From positions 62,001 to 126,000 of the forward strand of contig JAXIVH010000132.1 of NCBI GenBank assembly GCA_036785325.1: 64,000 nucleotides of DNA, in the 5' to 3' direction. Source of the DNA: Urophycis tenuis. Its lineage: Eukaryota > Chordata > Actinopteri > Gadiformes > Phycidae. The notes beneath the pieces are model-generated. The model was not told the origin of the DNA and made no database searches. It saw only the letters and a list, made by a program, of their open reading frames with translations. Made by a program: the position numbers and the translations under genes. Of the stretch, positions 1 to 14,271 are shown in pieces (the first letter of the stretch is position 1; each line of letters starts with the position of its first letter).

Positions 1-1230
1 GCAAGACTATATTGACTCATGGGTCGTTGAAATACTAAGCTAATTAATTTGTGTTCTGTAAGGAAAGATTGATGTTAATTGAAACGTTGAAGGTATGTTT
101 TTAGCTGCTGGGTAGACTTCAGTCAACCTGACGCAGTTTAGTCTGTGATCAACCAGACTGCTGGCGGATGGGCTCATTTTAAGCGGGGAAATCTAAGCTT
201 TTCAATGGCGTATGGCAAGACTATATTCACCAAAGGGCCGTTGAAATACTAAGCTAATTAATTTGTGTTCTGTAAGGAAAGATTGATGTTAATTGAAACG
301 TTAAAGGTATGTTTTTAGCTGCTGGGTAGACTTCATTCAACCTGACGCAGTTTAGTCTGTGATCAACCAGACTGCTCGCGGATGGGCTCATTTTAAGCGG
401 GGAAATCTAAGCTTTCCAACGGCGTATGGCAAGACTATATTGACTCATTGGTCGTTGAAATACTAAGCTAATTAATTTGTGATCTGTAAGGAAAGATTGA
501 TGTTAATTGAAACGTTGAAGGTATGTTTTTAGCTGCTGGGTAGACTTCAGTCAACCTGACGCAGTTTAGTCTGTTATCAACCAGACTGCTCGCGGATGGC
601 CTCATTTTAAGCGGGGAAATCTAAGCTTTCCAACGGCGTATGGCAAGACTATATTGACTCATTGGTCGTTGAAATACTAAGCTAATTAATTTGTGATCTG
701 TAAGGAAAGATTGATGTTAATTGAAACGTTGAAGGTATGTTTTTAGCTGCTGGGTAGACTTCAGTCAACCTGACGCAGTTTTGTCTCTGAGCAACCAAAT
801 CGCTCGGGGATGGGCTCATTTTAAGCGGGGAAATCTAAGCTTTCAAACGGCGTATGGCAAGACTATATTGACTCATGGGTCGTTGAAATACTAAGATAAT
901 TAATTTGTGTTCTGTAAGGAAAGATTGATGTTAATTTAAACGTTAAAGGTATGTTTTTAGCTGCTGGGTAGACTTCATTCAACCTGACGCAGTTTAGTCT
1001 ATGATCAACCAGACTGCTCGCGGATGGGCTCATTTTAAGCGGGGAAATCTAAGCTTTCCAACGGCGTATGGCAAGACTATATTGACTCATGGGTCGTTGA
1101 AATACTAAGCTAATTAATTTGTGTTCTGTAAGGAAAGATTGATGTTAATTGAAACGTTGAAGGTATGTTTTTAGCTGCTGGGTAGACTTCAGTCAACCTG
1201 ACGCAGTTTAGTCTGTGATCAACCAGACTG
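1..1230. repeat. Six-monomer block, first copy of a 14-monomer-offset duplication
   Basis: This block recurs at about 2996-4225, an offset of 2995 bp (14 monomers minus 1 bp). The shared order of variants includes the rare TTCAATGGCG at 201 and again at 3196. The copies diverge just after 1230, where this one reads CTCCGAATGG. By eye there are only isolated differences, for example GGCGTATGG near 635 versus GGAGTATGG near 3630. Confidence 0.8.
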
Positions 1231-2995
1231 CTCCGAATGGGCTTATTTTAAGCGGGGAAATCGAAGCTTTCCAACGGCGTATGGCAAGACTATATTGACT
1301 CATGGGTCGTTGAAATACTAAGCTAATTAATTTGTGTTCTGTAAGGAAAGATTGATGTTAATTGAAACGTTGAAGGTATGCTTTTAGCTGCTGGATAGAC
1401 TTCAGTCAACCTGACGCAGTTTTGTCTGTGAGCAACCAAATTGCTCTGGGATGGGCTCATTATAAGCGGGGAAATCTAAGCTTTCCAACGGCGTATGGCA
1501 AGACTATATTGACTCATGGGTCGTTGAAATAATAAGCTAATTAATTTGTGTTCTGTAAGGAAAGATTAATGTTAATTGAAACGTTGAAGGTATGTTTTTA
1601 GCTGCTGGGTAGACTTCAGTCAACCTGACGCAGTTTTGTCTGTGAGCAACCACATTGGTCGGGGATGGGCTCATTTTAAGCGGGGAAATCTAAGCTTTCC
1701 AACGGCGTATGGCAAGACTATATTGACTCATGGGTCGTTGAAATACTAAGCTAATTAATTTGTGTTCTGTAAGGAAAGATTGATGTTAAGTGAAACGTTG
1801 AAGGTTTTTTTTTAGCTGCTGGGTAGACTTCAGTCAACCTGACGCAGTTTAGTCTGTGAGCAATCAGACTGCTCGCGGATGGGCTCATTTTAAGCGGGGA
1901 AATCTAGGCTTTCCCACAGCATACGGCAAGACTATATTGACTCATTGGTAGTTGAAATACTAAGCTAATTAATTTGTGTTCAGTTAGGAAAGATTGATGT
2001 TAATTGAAACGTTGAAGGTATGTTTTTAGCTGCTGGGTAGACTTCAGTCAACCTGACGCAGTTTTGTCTCTGAGCAACCAAATCGCTCGGGGATGGGCTC
2101 ATTTTAAGCGGGGAAATCTAAGCTTTCAAACGGCGTATGGCAAGACTATATTGACTCATTGGTCGTTGAAATACTAAGCTAATTAATTTGTGATCTGTAA
2201 GGAAAGATTGATGTTAATTGAAACGTTGAAGGTATGTTTTTAGCTGCTGGGTAGACTTCAGTCAACCTGACGCAGTTTTGTCTCTGAGCAACCAAATCGC
2301 TCGGGGATGGGCTCATTTTAAGCGGGGAAATCTAAGCTTTCCAACGGCGTATGGCAAGACTGTATTCACCAAAGGGCCGTTGAAATACTAAGCTAATTAA
2401 TTTGTGTTCTGTAAGGAAAGATTGATGTTAATTGAAACGTTTAAGGTATGTTTTTAGCTGCTGGGTAGACATCAGTCAACCTGACGCAGTTTAGTCTGTG
2501 ATCAACCAGACTGCTCGCAGATGGGCTCATTTTAAGCGGGGAAATCTAAGCTTTCCAACGGCGTATGGCAAGACTATATTCACCAAAGGGCCGTTGAAAT
2601 ACTAAGCTAATTAATTTGTGTTCTGTAAGGAAAGATTGATGTTAATTGAAACGTTAAAGGTATGTTTTTAGCTGCTGGGTAGACTTCATTCAACCTGACG
2701 CAGTTTAGTCTGTGATCAACCAGACTGCTCGCGGATGGGCTCATTTTAAGCGGGGAAATCTAAGCTTTCCAACGGCGTATGGCAAGACTATATTGACTCA
2801 TGGGTCGTTGAAATACTAAGCTAATTGATTTGTGTTCTTTAAGGAAAGATTGATGTTAATTGAAACGTTGAAGGTATGTTTTTAGCTGCTGGGTAGACTT
2901 CAGTCAACCTGACGCAGTTTAGTCTCTGAGCAACCAAATTGCTCGGGGATGGGCTCATTATAAGCGAGGAAATATAAGCTTTCCAACGGCGTATG

Positions 2996-4225
2996 GCAAG
3001 ACTATATTGACTCATGGGTCGTTGAAATACTAAGCTAATTAATTTGTGTTCTGTAAGGAAAGATTGATGTTAATTGAAACGTTGAAGGTATGTTTTTAGC
3101 TGCTGGGTAGACTTCAGTCAACCTGACGCAGTTTAGTCTGTGATCAACCAGACTGCTGGCGGATGGGCTCATTTTAAGCGGGGAAATCTAAGCTTTTCAA
3201 TGGCGTATGGCAAGACTATATTCACCAAAGGGCCGTTGAAATACTAAGCTAATTAATTTGTGTTCTGTAAGGAAAGATTGATGTTAATTGAAACGTTAAA
3301 GGTATGTTTTTAGCTGCTGGGTAGACTTCATTCAACCTGACGCAGTTTAGTCTGTGATCAACCAGACTGCTCGCGGATGGGCTCATTTTAAGCGGGGAAA
3401 TCTAAGCTTTCCAACGGCGTATGGCAAGACTATATTGACTCATTGGTCGTTGAAATACTAAGCTAATTAATTTGTGATCTGTAAGGAAAGATTGATGTTA
3501 ATTGAAACGTTGAAGGTATGTTTTTAGCTGCTGGGTAGACTTCAGTCAACCTGACGCAGTTTAGTCTGTTATCAACCAGACTGCTCGCGGATGGCCTCAT
3601 TTTAAGCGGGGAAATCTAAGCTTTCCAACGGAGTATGGCAAGACTATATTGACTCATTGGTCGTTGAAATACTAAGCTAATTAATTTGTGATCTGTAAGG
3701 AAAGATTGATGTTAATTGAAACGTTGAAGGTATGTTTTTAGCTGCTGGGTAGACTTCAGTCAACCTGACGCAGTTTTGTCTCTGAGCAACCAAATCGCTC
3801 GGGGATGGGCTCATTTTAAGCGGGGAAATCTAAGCTTTCAAACGGCGTATGGCAAGACTATATTGACTCATGGGTCGTTGAAATACTAAGATAATTAATT
3901 TGTGTTCTGTAAGGAAAGATTGATGTTAATTTAAACGTTAAAGGTATGTTTTTAGCTGCTGGGTAGACTTCATTCAACCTGACGCAGTTTAGTCTATGAT
4001 CAACCAGACTGCTCGCGGATGGGCTCATTTTAAGCGGGGAAATCTAAGCTTTCCAACGGCGTATGGCAAGACTATATTGACTCATGGGTCGTTGAAATAC
4101 TAAGCTAATTAATTTGTGTTCTGTAAGGAAAGATTGATGTTAATTGAAACGTTGAAGGTATGTTTTTAGCTGCTGGGTAGACTTCAGTCAACCTGACGCA
4201 GTTTAGTCTGTCATCAACAAGACTG
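2996..4225. repeat. Six-monomer block, second copy of the 14-monomer-offset duplication
   Basis: Counterpart of 1-1230 with the same succession of monomer variants. Part of the same series appears a third time from about 4280, where TTCAATGGCG occurs again near 4481. This indicates repeated unequal exchange in this stretch. Confidence 0.8.
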
Positions 4226-5539
4226 CTCGCGGATGGGCTCATTTTAAGCGGGGAAATCTAAGCTTTCCAACGGCGTATGGCAAGACTATATTGACTCATG
4301 GGTCGTTGAAATACTAAGCTAATTGATTTGTGTTCTGTAAGGAAAGATTGATGTTAATTGAAACGTTGAAGGTATGTTTTTAGCTGCTGGGTAGACTTCA
4401 GTCAACCTGACGCAGTTTAGTCTGTGATCAACCAGACTGCTGGCGGATGGGCTCATTTTAAGCGGGGAAATCTAAGCTTTTCAATGGCGTATGGCAAGAC
4501 TATATTCACCAAAGGGCCGTTGAAATACTAAGCTAATTAATTTGTGATCTGTAAGGAAAGATTGATGTTAATTGAAACGTTGAAGGTATGTTTTTAGCTG
4601 CTGGGTAGACTTCAGTCAACCTGACGCAGTTTAGTCTGTTATCAACCAGACTGCTCGCGGATGGCCTCATTTTAAGCGGGGAAATCTAAGCTTTCCAACG
4701 GCGTATGGCAAGACTATATTGACTCATTGGTCGTTGAAATACTAAGCTAATTAATTTGTGATCTGTAAGGAAAGATTGATGTTAATTGAAACGTTGAAGG
4801 TATGTTTTTAGCTGCTGGGTAGACTTCAGTCAACCTGACGCAGTTTTGTCTCTGAGCAACCAAATCGCTCGGGGATGGGCTCATTTTAAGCGGGGAAATC
4901 TAAGCTTTCAAACGGCATATGGCAAGACTATATTGACTCATGGGTCGTTGAAATACTAAGATAATTAATTTGTGATCTGTAAGGAAAGATTGATGTTAAT
5001 CGAAACGTTGAAGGTATGTTTTTAGCTGCTGGGTAGACTTCAGTCAACCTGACGCAGTTTAGTCTGTGAGCAACCAAATTGCTCGGGGATGGGCTCATTA
5101 TAAGCGGGGAAATCTAAGCTTTCCAACGGCGTATGGCAAGACTGTATTCACCAAAGGGCCGTTGAAATACTAAGCTAAATAATTTGTGTTCTGTAAGGAA
5201 AGATTGATGTTAATTGAAACGTTAAAGGTATGTTTTTAGCTGCTGGGTAGACTTCATTCAACCTGACGCAGTTTAGTCTGTGATCAACCAGACTGCTCGC
5301 GGATGGGCTCATTTTAAGCGGGGAAATCTAAGCTTTCCAACGGCGTATGGCAAGACTATATTGACTCATTGGTCGTTGAAATACTAAGCTAATTAATTTG
5401 TGATCTGTAAGGAAAGATTGATGTTAATTGAAACGTTGAAGGTATGTTTTTAGCTGCTGGGTAGACTTCAGTCAACCTGACGCAGTTTAGTCTGTTATCA
5501 ACCAGACTGCTCGCGGATGGCCTCATTTTAAGCGGGGAA

Positions 5540-8500
5540 ATCTAAGCTTTCCAACGGCGTATGGCAAGACTATATTGACTCATTGGTCGTTGAAATACTA
5601 AGCTAATTAATTTGTGATCTGTAAGGAAAGATTGATGTTAATTGAAACGTTGAAGGTATGTTTTTAGCTGCTGGGTAGACTTCAGTCAACCTGACGCAGT
5701 TTTGTCTCTGAGCAACCAAATCGCTCGGGGATGGGCTCATTTTAAGCGGGGAAATCTAAGCTTTCAAACGGCGTATGGCAAGACTGTATTCACCAAAGGG
5801 CCGTTGAAATACTAAGCTAATTAATTTGTGTTCTGTAAGGAAAGATTGATGTTAATTGAAACGTTTAAGGTATGTTTTTAGCTGCTGGGTAGACTTCAGT
5901 CAACCTGAAGCAGTTTTGTCTCTGAGCAACCAAATTGCTTGGGGATGGGCTCATTTTAAGCAGGGAAATCTAAGCTTTCCAACGGCGTATGGCATGACTA
6001 TATTCACCAAAGGGTCGTTGAAATACTAAGCTAATTAATTTGTGTTCTGTAAGGAAAGATTGATGTTAATTGAAACGTTTAAGGTATGTTTTTAGCTGCT
6101 GGGTAGACTTCAGTCAACCTGACGCAGTTTAGTCTGTGATCAACCAGACTGCTCGCGGATGGGCTCATTTTAAGCGGGGAAATCTAAGCTTTCCAACGGC
6201 GTATGGCAAGACTATATTGACTCATTGGTCGTTGAAATACTAAGCTAATTAATTTGTGATCTGTAAGGAAAGATTGATGTTAATTGAAACGTTGAAGGTA
6301 TGTTTTTAGCTGCTGGGTAGACTTCAGTCAACCTGAAGCAGTTTTGTCTCTGAGCAACCAAATTGCTTGGGGATGGGCTCATTTTAAGCAGGGAAATCTA
6401 AGCTTTCCAACGGCGTATGGCATGACTATATTCACCAAAGGGTCGTTGAAATACTAAGCTAATTAATTTGTGTTCTGTAAGGAAAGATTGATGTTAATTG
6501 AAACGTTTAAGGTATGTTTTTAGCTGCTGGGTAGACTTCAGTCAACCTGACGCAGTTTAGTCTGTGATCAACCAGACTGCTCGCGGATGGGCTCATTTTA
6601 AGCGGGGAAATCTAAGCTTTCCAACGGCGTATGGCAAGACTATATTGACTCATTGGTCGTTGAAATACTAAGCTAATTAATTTGTGATCTGTAAGGAAAG
6701 ATTGATGTTAATTGAAACGTTGAAGGTATGTTTTTAGCTGCTGGGTAGACTTCAGTCAACCTGACGCAGTTTTGTCTCTGAGCAACCAAATCGCTCGGGG
6801 ATGGGCTCATTTTAAGCGGGGAAATCTAAGCTTTCCAACGGCGTATGGCAAGACTATATTGACTCATGGGTCGTTGAAATACTAAGATAATTAATTTGTG
6901 ATCTGTAAGGAAAGATTGATGTTAATTGAAACGTTGAAGGTATGTTTTTAGCTGCTGGGTAGACTTCAGTCAACCTGACGCAGTTTTGTCTCTGAGCAAC
7001 CAAACTGCTTGGAGATGGGCTCATTTTAAGCGGGGAAATCTAAACTTTCTAACGGCGTATGGCAAGACTATATTGACTCATGGGTCGTTGAAATACTAAG
7101 ATAATTAATTTGTGTTCTGTAAGGAAAGATTGATGTTAATTGAAACGTTGAAGGTATGTTTTTAGCTGCTGGGTAGACTTCACTCAACCTGACACAGTTT
7201 TGTCTGTGAGCAACCAAATTGCTCGGGGATGGGCTCATTATAAGCGGGGAAATCTAAGCTTTCCAACGGCGTATGGCAAGACTATATTCACCAAAGGGTC
7301 GTTGAAATACTAAGCTAATTAATTTGTGTTCTGTAAGGAAAGATTGATGTTAATTGAAACGTTTAAGGTATGTTTTTAGCTGCTGGGTAGACTTCAGTCA
7401 ACCTGACGCAGTTTAGTCTGTGATCAACCAGACTGCTGGCGGATGGGCTCATTTTATCTAAGCTTTTCAACGGCGTATGGCAAGACTATATTCACCAAAG
7501 GGCCGTTGAAATACTAAGCTAATTAATTTGTGTTCTGTAAGGAAAGATTGATGTTAATTGAAACGTTTAAGGTATGTTTTTAGCTGCTGGGTAGACATCA
7601 GTCAACCTGACGCAGTTTAGTCTGTGATCAACCAGACTGCTCGCAGATGGGCTCATTTTAAGCGGGGAAATCTAAGCTTTCCAACGGCGTATGGCAAGAC
7701 TGTATTCACCAAAGGGCCGTTGAAATACTAAGCTAATTAATTTGTGTTCTGTAAGGAAAGATTGATGTTAATTGAAACGTTTAAGGTATGTTTTTAGCTG
7801 CTGGGTAGACTTCAGTCAACCTGAAGCAGTTTTGTCTCTGAGCAACCAAATTGCTTGGGGATGGGCTCATTTTAAGCGGGGAAATCTAAGCTTTCCAACG
7901 GCGTATGGCATGACTATATTCACCAAAGGGTCGTTGAAATACTAAGCTAATTAATTTGTGTTCTGTAAGGAAAGATTGATGTTAATTGAAACGTTGAAGG
8001 TATGTTTTTAGCTGCTGGGTAGACTTCAGTCAACCTGACGCAGTTTAGTCTGTGATCAACCAGACTGTTCGCGGATGGGCTCATTTTAAGCGGGGAAATC
8101 TAAGCTTTCCAACGGCGTATGGCAAGACTATATTGACTCATTAGTCGTTGAAATACTAAGCTAATTAATTTGTGATCTGTAAGGAAAGATTGATGTTAAT
8201 TGAAACGTTGAAGGTATGTTTTTAGCTGCTGGGTAGACTTCAGTCAACCTGACGCAGTTTTGTCTCTGAGCAACCAAACTGCTTGGAGATGGGCTCATTT
8301 TAAGCGGGGAAATCTAAACTTTCTAACGGCGTATGGCAAGACTATATTGACTCATGGGTCGTTGAAATACTAAGATAATTAATTTGTGTTCTGTAAGGAA
8401 AGATTGATGTTAATTGAAACGTTGAAGGTATGTTTTTAGCTGCTGGGTAGACTTCACTCAACCTGACACAGTTTTGTCTGTGAGCAACCAAATTGCTCTG

Positions 8501-10399
8501 GGATGGGCTCATTATAAGCGGGGAAATCTAAGCTTTCCAACGGCGTATGGCAAGACTATATTCACCAAAGGGTCGTTGAAATACTAAGCTAATTAATTTG
8601 TGTTCTGTAAGGAAAGATTGATGTTAATTGAAACGTTTAAGGTATGTTTTTAGCTGCTGGGTAGACTTCAGTCAACCTGACGCAGTTTAGTCTGTGATCA
8701 ACCAGACTGCTGGCGGATGGGCTCATTTTATCTAAGCTTTTCAACGGCGTATGGCAAGACTATATTCACCAAAGGGCCGTTGAAATACTAAGCTAATTAA
8801 TTTGTGTTCTGTAAGGAAAGATTGATGTTAATTGAAACGTTTAAGGTATGTTTTTAGCTGCTGGGTAGACATCAGTCAACCTGACGCAGTTTAGTCTGTG
8901 ATCAACCAGACTGCTCGCAGATGGGCTCATTTCAAGCGGGGAAATCTAAGCTTTCCAACGGCGTATGGCAAGACTGTATTCACCAAAGGGCCGTTGAAAT
9001 ACTAAGCTAATTAATTTGTGTTCTGTAAGGAAAGATTGATGTTAATTGAAACGTTTAAGGTATGTTTTTAGCTGCTGGGTAGACTTCAGTCAACCTGAAG
9101 CAGTTTTGTCTCTGAGCAACGAAATTGCTTGGGGATGGGCTCATTTTAAGCGGGGAAATCTAAGCTTTCCAACGGCGTATGGCATGACTATATTCACCAA
9201 AGGGTCGTTGAAATACTAAGCTAATTAATTTGTGTTCTGTAAGGAAAGATTGATGTTAATTGAAACGTTTAAGGTATGTTTTTAGCTGCTGGGTAGACAT
9301 CAGTCAACCTGACGCAGTTTAGTCTGTGATCAACCAGACTGCTCGCAGATGGGCTCATTTTAAGCGGGGAAATCTAAGCTTTCCAACGGCGTATGGCAAG
9401 ACTGTATTCACCAAAGGGCCGTTGAAATACTAAGCTAATTAATTTGTGTTCTGTAAGGAAAGATTGATGTTAATTGAAACGTTTAAGGTATGTTTTTAGC
9501 TGCTGGGTAGACTTCAGTCAACCTGAAGCAGTTTTGTCTCTGAGCAACCAAATTGCTTGGGGATGGGCTCATTTTAAGCGGGGAAATCTAAGCTTTCCAA
9601 CGGCGTATGGCATGACTATATTCACCAAAGGGTCGTTGAAATACTAAGCTAATTAATTTGTGTTCTGTAAGGAAAGATTGATGTTAATTGAAACGTTTAA
9701 GGTATGTTTTTAGCTGCTGGGTAGACTTCAGTCAACCTGACGCAGTTTAGTCTGTGATCAACCAGACTGTTCGCGGATGGGCTCATTTTAAGCGGGGAAA
9801 TCTAAGCTTTCCAACGGCGTATGGCAAGACTATATTCACCAAAGGGTCGTTGAAATACTAAGCTAATTAATTTGTGTTCTGTAAGGAAAGATTGATGTTA
9901 ATTGAAACGTTTAAGGTATGTTTTTAGCTGCTGGGTAGACTTCAGTCAACCTGACGCAGTTTAGTCTGTGATCAACCAGACTGTTCGCTGATGGGCTCAT
10001 TTTAAGCGGGGAAATCTAAGCTTTCCAACGGCGTATGGCAAGACTATATTGACTCATTGGTCGTTGAAATACTAAGCTAATTAATTTGTGATCTGTAAGG
10101 AAAGATTGATGTTAATTGAAACGTTGAAGGTATGTTTTTAGCTGCTGGGTAGACTTTAGTCAACCTGACGCAGTTTTGTCTCTGAGCAACCAAATCGCTC
10201 GGGGATGGGCTCATTTTAAGCGGGGAAATCTAAACTTTCTAACGGCGTATGGCAAGACTATATTGACTCATGGGTCGTTGAAATACTAAGATAATTAATT
10301 TGTGTTCTGTAAGGAAAGATTGATGTTAATTGAAACGTTGAAGGTATGTTTTTAGCTGCTGGGTAGACTTCACTCAACCTGACACAGTTTTGTCTGTGA
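5540..10399. repeat. Long higher-order block, first copy (about 4.86 kb)
   Basis: The order of monomer variants matches 14272-18917. The offset is 8732 bp at the left (CTTTCAAACG at 5761 and 14493) and 8518 bp further right (ATTTTATCTA at 7451/15969 and 8725/17243). The difference is exactly one 214-bp monomer, present here near 6840-7053 and absent from the other copy. Homology stops near 10399, after TTTTGTCTGTGA. Confidence 0.8.
7000..9540. repeat. Tandem 1274-bp higher-order unit (five 214-bp monomers plus one 204-bp monomer), about two copies
   Basis: CAAACTGCTTGGAGATGG at 7001 recurs at 8275, and the deletion marker ATTTTATCTA at 7451 recurs at 8725. Both are 1274 bp apart, which is 6 x 214 minus the 10-bp deletion. 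The unit therefore consists of six monomers, one of them short. The right edge is approximate. Confidence 0.75.
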
Positions 10400-10640
10400 G
10401 CAACCAAATTGCTCGGGGATGGGCTCATTATAAGCGGGGAAATCTAAGCTTTCCAACGGCGTATGGCAAGACTATATTCACCAAAGGGTCGTTGAAATAC
10501 TAAGCTAATTAATTTGTGTTCTGTAAGGAAAGATTGATGTTAATTGAAACGTTTAAGGTATGTTTTTAGCTGCTGGGTAGACTTCAGTCAACCTGACGCA
10601 GTTTAGTCTGTGATCAACCAGACTGCTGGCGGATGGGCTC

Positions 10641-13600
10641 ATTTTATCTAAGCTTTTCAACGGCGTATGGCAAGACTATATTCACCAAAGGGCCGTTGAA
10701 ATACTAAGCTAATTAATTTGTGTTCTGTAAGGAAAGATTGATATTAATTGAAACGTTAAAGGTATGTTTTTAGCTGCTGGGTAGACTTCATTCAACCTGA
10801 CGCAGTTTAGTCTGTGATCAACCAGACTGCTCGCGGATGGGCTCATTTTAAGCGGGGAAATCTAAGCTTTCCAACGGCGTATGGCAAGACTATATTGACT
10901 CATGGGTCGTTGAAATACTAAGCTAATTAATTTGTGTTCTGTAAGGAAAGATTGATGTTAATTGAAACGTTGAAGGTATGTTTTAGCTGCTGGGTAGACT
11001 TCAGTCAACCTGACGCAGTTTAGTCTGTGATCAACCAGACTACTCGCGGATGGGCTCATTTTAAGCGGGGAAATCTAAGCTTTCCAACGGCGTATGGCAA
11101 GACTATATTGACTCATTGGTCGTTGAAATACTAAGCTAATTAATTTGTGATCTGTAAGGAAAGATTAATGTTAATTGAAACGTTGAAGGTATGTTTTTAG
11201 CTGCTGGGTAGACTTCAGTCAACCTGACGAAGTTTTGTCTCTGAGCAACCAAATCGCTCAGGGATGGGCTCATTTTAAGCGGGGAAATCTAAGCTTTCCA
11301 ACGGCGTATGGCATGACTATATTCACCAAAGGGTCGTTGAAATACTAAGCTAATTAATTTGTGTTCTGTAAGGAAAGATTGATGTTAATTGAAACGTTTA
11401 AGGTATGTTTTTAGCTGCTGGGTAGACTTCAGTCAACCTGACGCAGTTTAGTCTGTGATCAACCAGACTGCTCGCGGATGGGCTCATTTTAAGCGGGGAA
11501 ATCTAAGCTTTCCAACGGCGTATGGCAAGACTATATTGACTCATTGGTCGTTGAAATACTAAGCTAATTAATTTGTGATCTGTAAGGAAAGATTGATGTT
11601 AATTGAAACGTTGAAGGTATGTTTTTAGCTGCTGGGTAGACTTCAGTCAACCTGACGCAGTTTTGTCTCTGAGCAACCAAATCGCTCGGGGATGGGCTCA
11701 TTTTAAGCGGGGAAATCTAAGCTTTCCAACGGCGTATGGCAAGACTATATTGACTCATGGGTCGTTGAAATACTAAGATAATTAATTTGTGATCTGTAAG
11801 GAAAGATTGATGTTAATTGAAACGTTGAAGGTATGTTTTTAGCTGCTGGGTAGACTTCAGTCAACCTGACGCAGTTTTGTCTCTGAGCAAACAAATTGCT
11901 TGGAGATGGGCTCATTTTAAGCGGGGAAATCTAAACTTTCTAACGGCGTATGGCAAGACTATACTGACTCATGGGTCGTTGAAATACTAAGATAATTAAT
12001 TTGTGTTCTGTAAGGAAAGATTGATGTTAATTGAAACGTTGAAGGTATTTTTTTAGCTGCTGGGTAGACTTCACTCAACCTGACACAGTTTTGTCTGTGA
12101 GCAACCAAATTGCTTGGAGATGGGCTCATTTTAAGCGGGGAAATCTAAACTTTCTAACGGCATATGGCAAGACTATATTGACTCATGGGTCGTTGAAATA
12201 CTAAGATAATTAATTTGTGTTCTGTAAGGAAAGATTGATGTTAATTGAAACGTTTAAGGTATGTTTTTAGCTGCTGGGTAGACTTCAGTCAACCTGACGC
12301 AGTTTAGTCTGTGATCAACCAGACTGCTGGCGGATGGGCTCATTTTATCTAAGCTTTTCAACGGCGTATGGCAAGACTATATTCACCAAAGGGCCGTTGA
12401 AATACTAAGCTAATTAATTTGTGTTCTGTAAGGAAAGATTGATATTAATTGAAACGTTAAAGGTATGTTTTTAGCTGCTGGGTAGACTTCATTCAACCTG
12501 ACGCAGTTTAGTCTGTGATCAACCAGACTGCTCGCGGATGGGCTCATTTTAAGCGGGGAAATCTAAGCTTTCCAACGGCCTATGGCAAGACTATATTGAC
12601 TCATGGGTCGTTGAAATACTAAGCTAATTAATTTGTCTTCTGTAAGGAAAGATTGATGTTAATTGAAACGTTGAAGGTATGTTTTTAGCTGCTGGGTAGA
12701 CTTCAGTCAACCTGACGCAGTTTAGTCTGTGATCAACCAGACTGCTCGCGGATGGGCTCATTTTAAGCGGGGAAATCTAAGCTTTCCAACGGCGTATGGC
12801 AAGACTATATTGACTCATTGGTCGTTGAAATACTAAGCTAATTAATTTGTGATCTGTAAGGAAAGATTGATGTTAATTGAAACGTTGAAGGTATGTTTTT
12901 AGCTGCTGGGTAGACTTCAGTCAACCTGACGCAGTTTTGTCTCTGAGCAACCAAATCGCTCGGGGATGGGCTCATTTTAAGCGGGGAAATCTAAGCTTTC
13001 CAACGGTGTATGGTATGACTATATTCACCAAAGGGTCGTTGAAATACTAAGCTAATTAATTTGTGTTCTGTAAGGAAAGATTGATGTTAATTGAAACGTT
13101 TAAGGTATGTTTTTAGCTGCTGGGTAGACTTCAGTCAACCTGACGCAGTTTAGTCTGTGATCAACCAGACTGCTCGCGGATGGGCTCATTTTAAGCGGGG
13201 AAATCTAAGCTTTCCAACGGCGTATGGCAAGACTATATTGACTCATTGGTCGTTGAAATACTAAGCTAATTAATTTGTGATCTGTAAGGAAAGATTGATG
13301 TTAATTGAAACGTTGAAGGTATTTTTTTAGCTGCTGGGTAGACTTCAGTCAACCTGACGCAGTTTTGTCTCTGAGCAACGAAATCGCTCGGGGATGGGCT
13401 CATTTTAAGCGGGGAAATCTAAGCTTTCCAACGGCGTATGGCAAGACTATATTGACTCATGGGTCGTTGAAATACTAAGATAATTAATTTGTGATCTGTA
13501 AGGAAAGATTGATGTTAATTGAAACGTTGAAGGTATGTTTTTAGCTGCTGGGTAGACTTCAGTCAACCTGACGCAGTTTTGTCTCTGAGCAACCAAATTG

Positions 13601-13700
13601 CTTGGAGATGGGCTCATTTTAAGCGGGGAAATCTAAACTTTCTAACGGCGTATGGCAAGACTATATTGACTCATGGGTCGTTGAAATACTAAGATAATTA
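10641..13700. repeat. Tandem eight-monomer higher-order unit of 1701 bp, about two copies
   Basis: The short-monomer marker ATTTTATCTA at 10641 recurs at 12342, 1701 bp away: eight monomers less one 10-bp deletion and one lost T near 10980. The variants that follow (ATATTAATTG, then a GGCATGACTATATTCACC monomer) are in the same order in both copies. The copies have drifted, and the outer edges are estimates. Confidence 0.65.
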
Positions 13701-14271
13701 ATTTGTGTTCTGTAAGGAAAGATTGATGTTAATTGAAACGTTGAAGGTATGTTTTTAGCTGCTGGGTAGACTTCACTCAACCTGACACAGTTTTGTCTGT
13801 GAGCAACCAAATTGCTCGGGGATGGGCTCATTTTAAGCGGGGAAATCTAAGCTTTCCAACGGTGTATGGCATGACTATATTCACCAAAGAGTCGTTGAAA
13901 TACTAAGCTAATTAATTTGTGTTCTGTAAGGAAAGATTGATGTTAATTGAAACGTTTAAGGTATGTTTTTAGCTGCTGGGTAGACTTCAGTCAACCTGAC
14001 GCAGTTTAGTCTGTGATCAACCAGACTGCTCGCGGATGGGCTCATTTTAAGCGGGGAAATCTAAGCTTTCCACGGCGTATGGCAAGACTATATTGACTCA
14101 TTGGTCGTTGAAATACTAAGCTAATTAATTTGTGATCTGTAAGGAAAGATTGATGTTAATTGAAACGTTGAAGGTATGTTTTTAGCTGCTGGGTAGACTT
14201 CAGTCAACCTGACGCAGTTTTGTCTCTGAGCAACCAAATCGCTCGGGGATGGGCTCATTATAAGCGGGGAA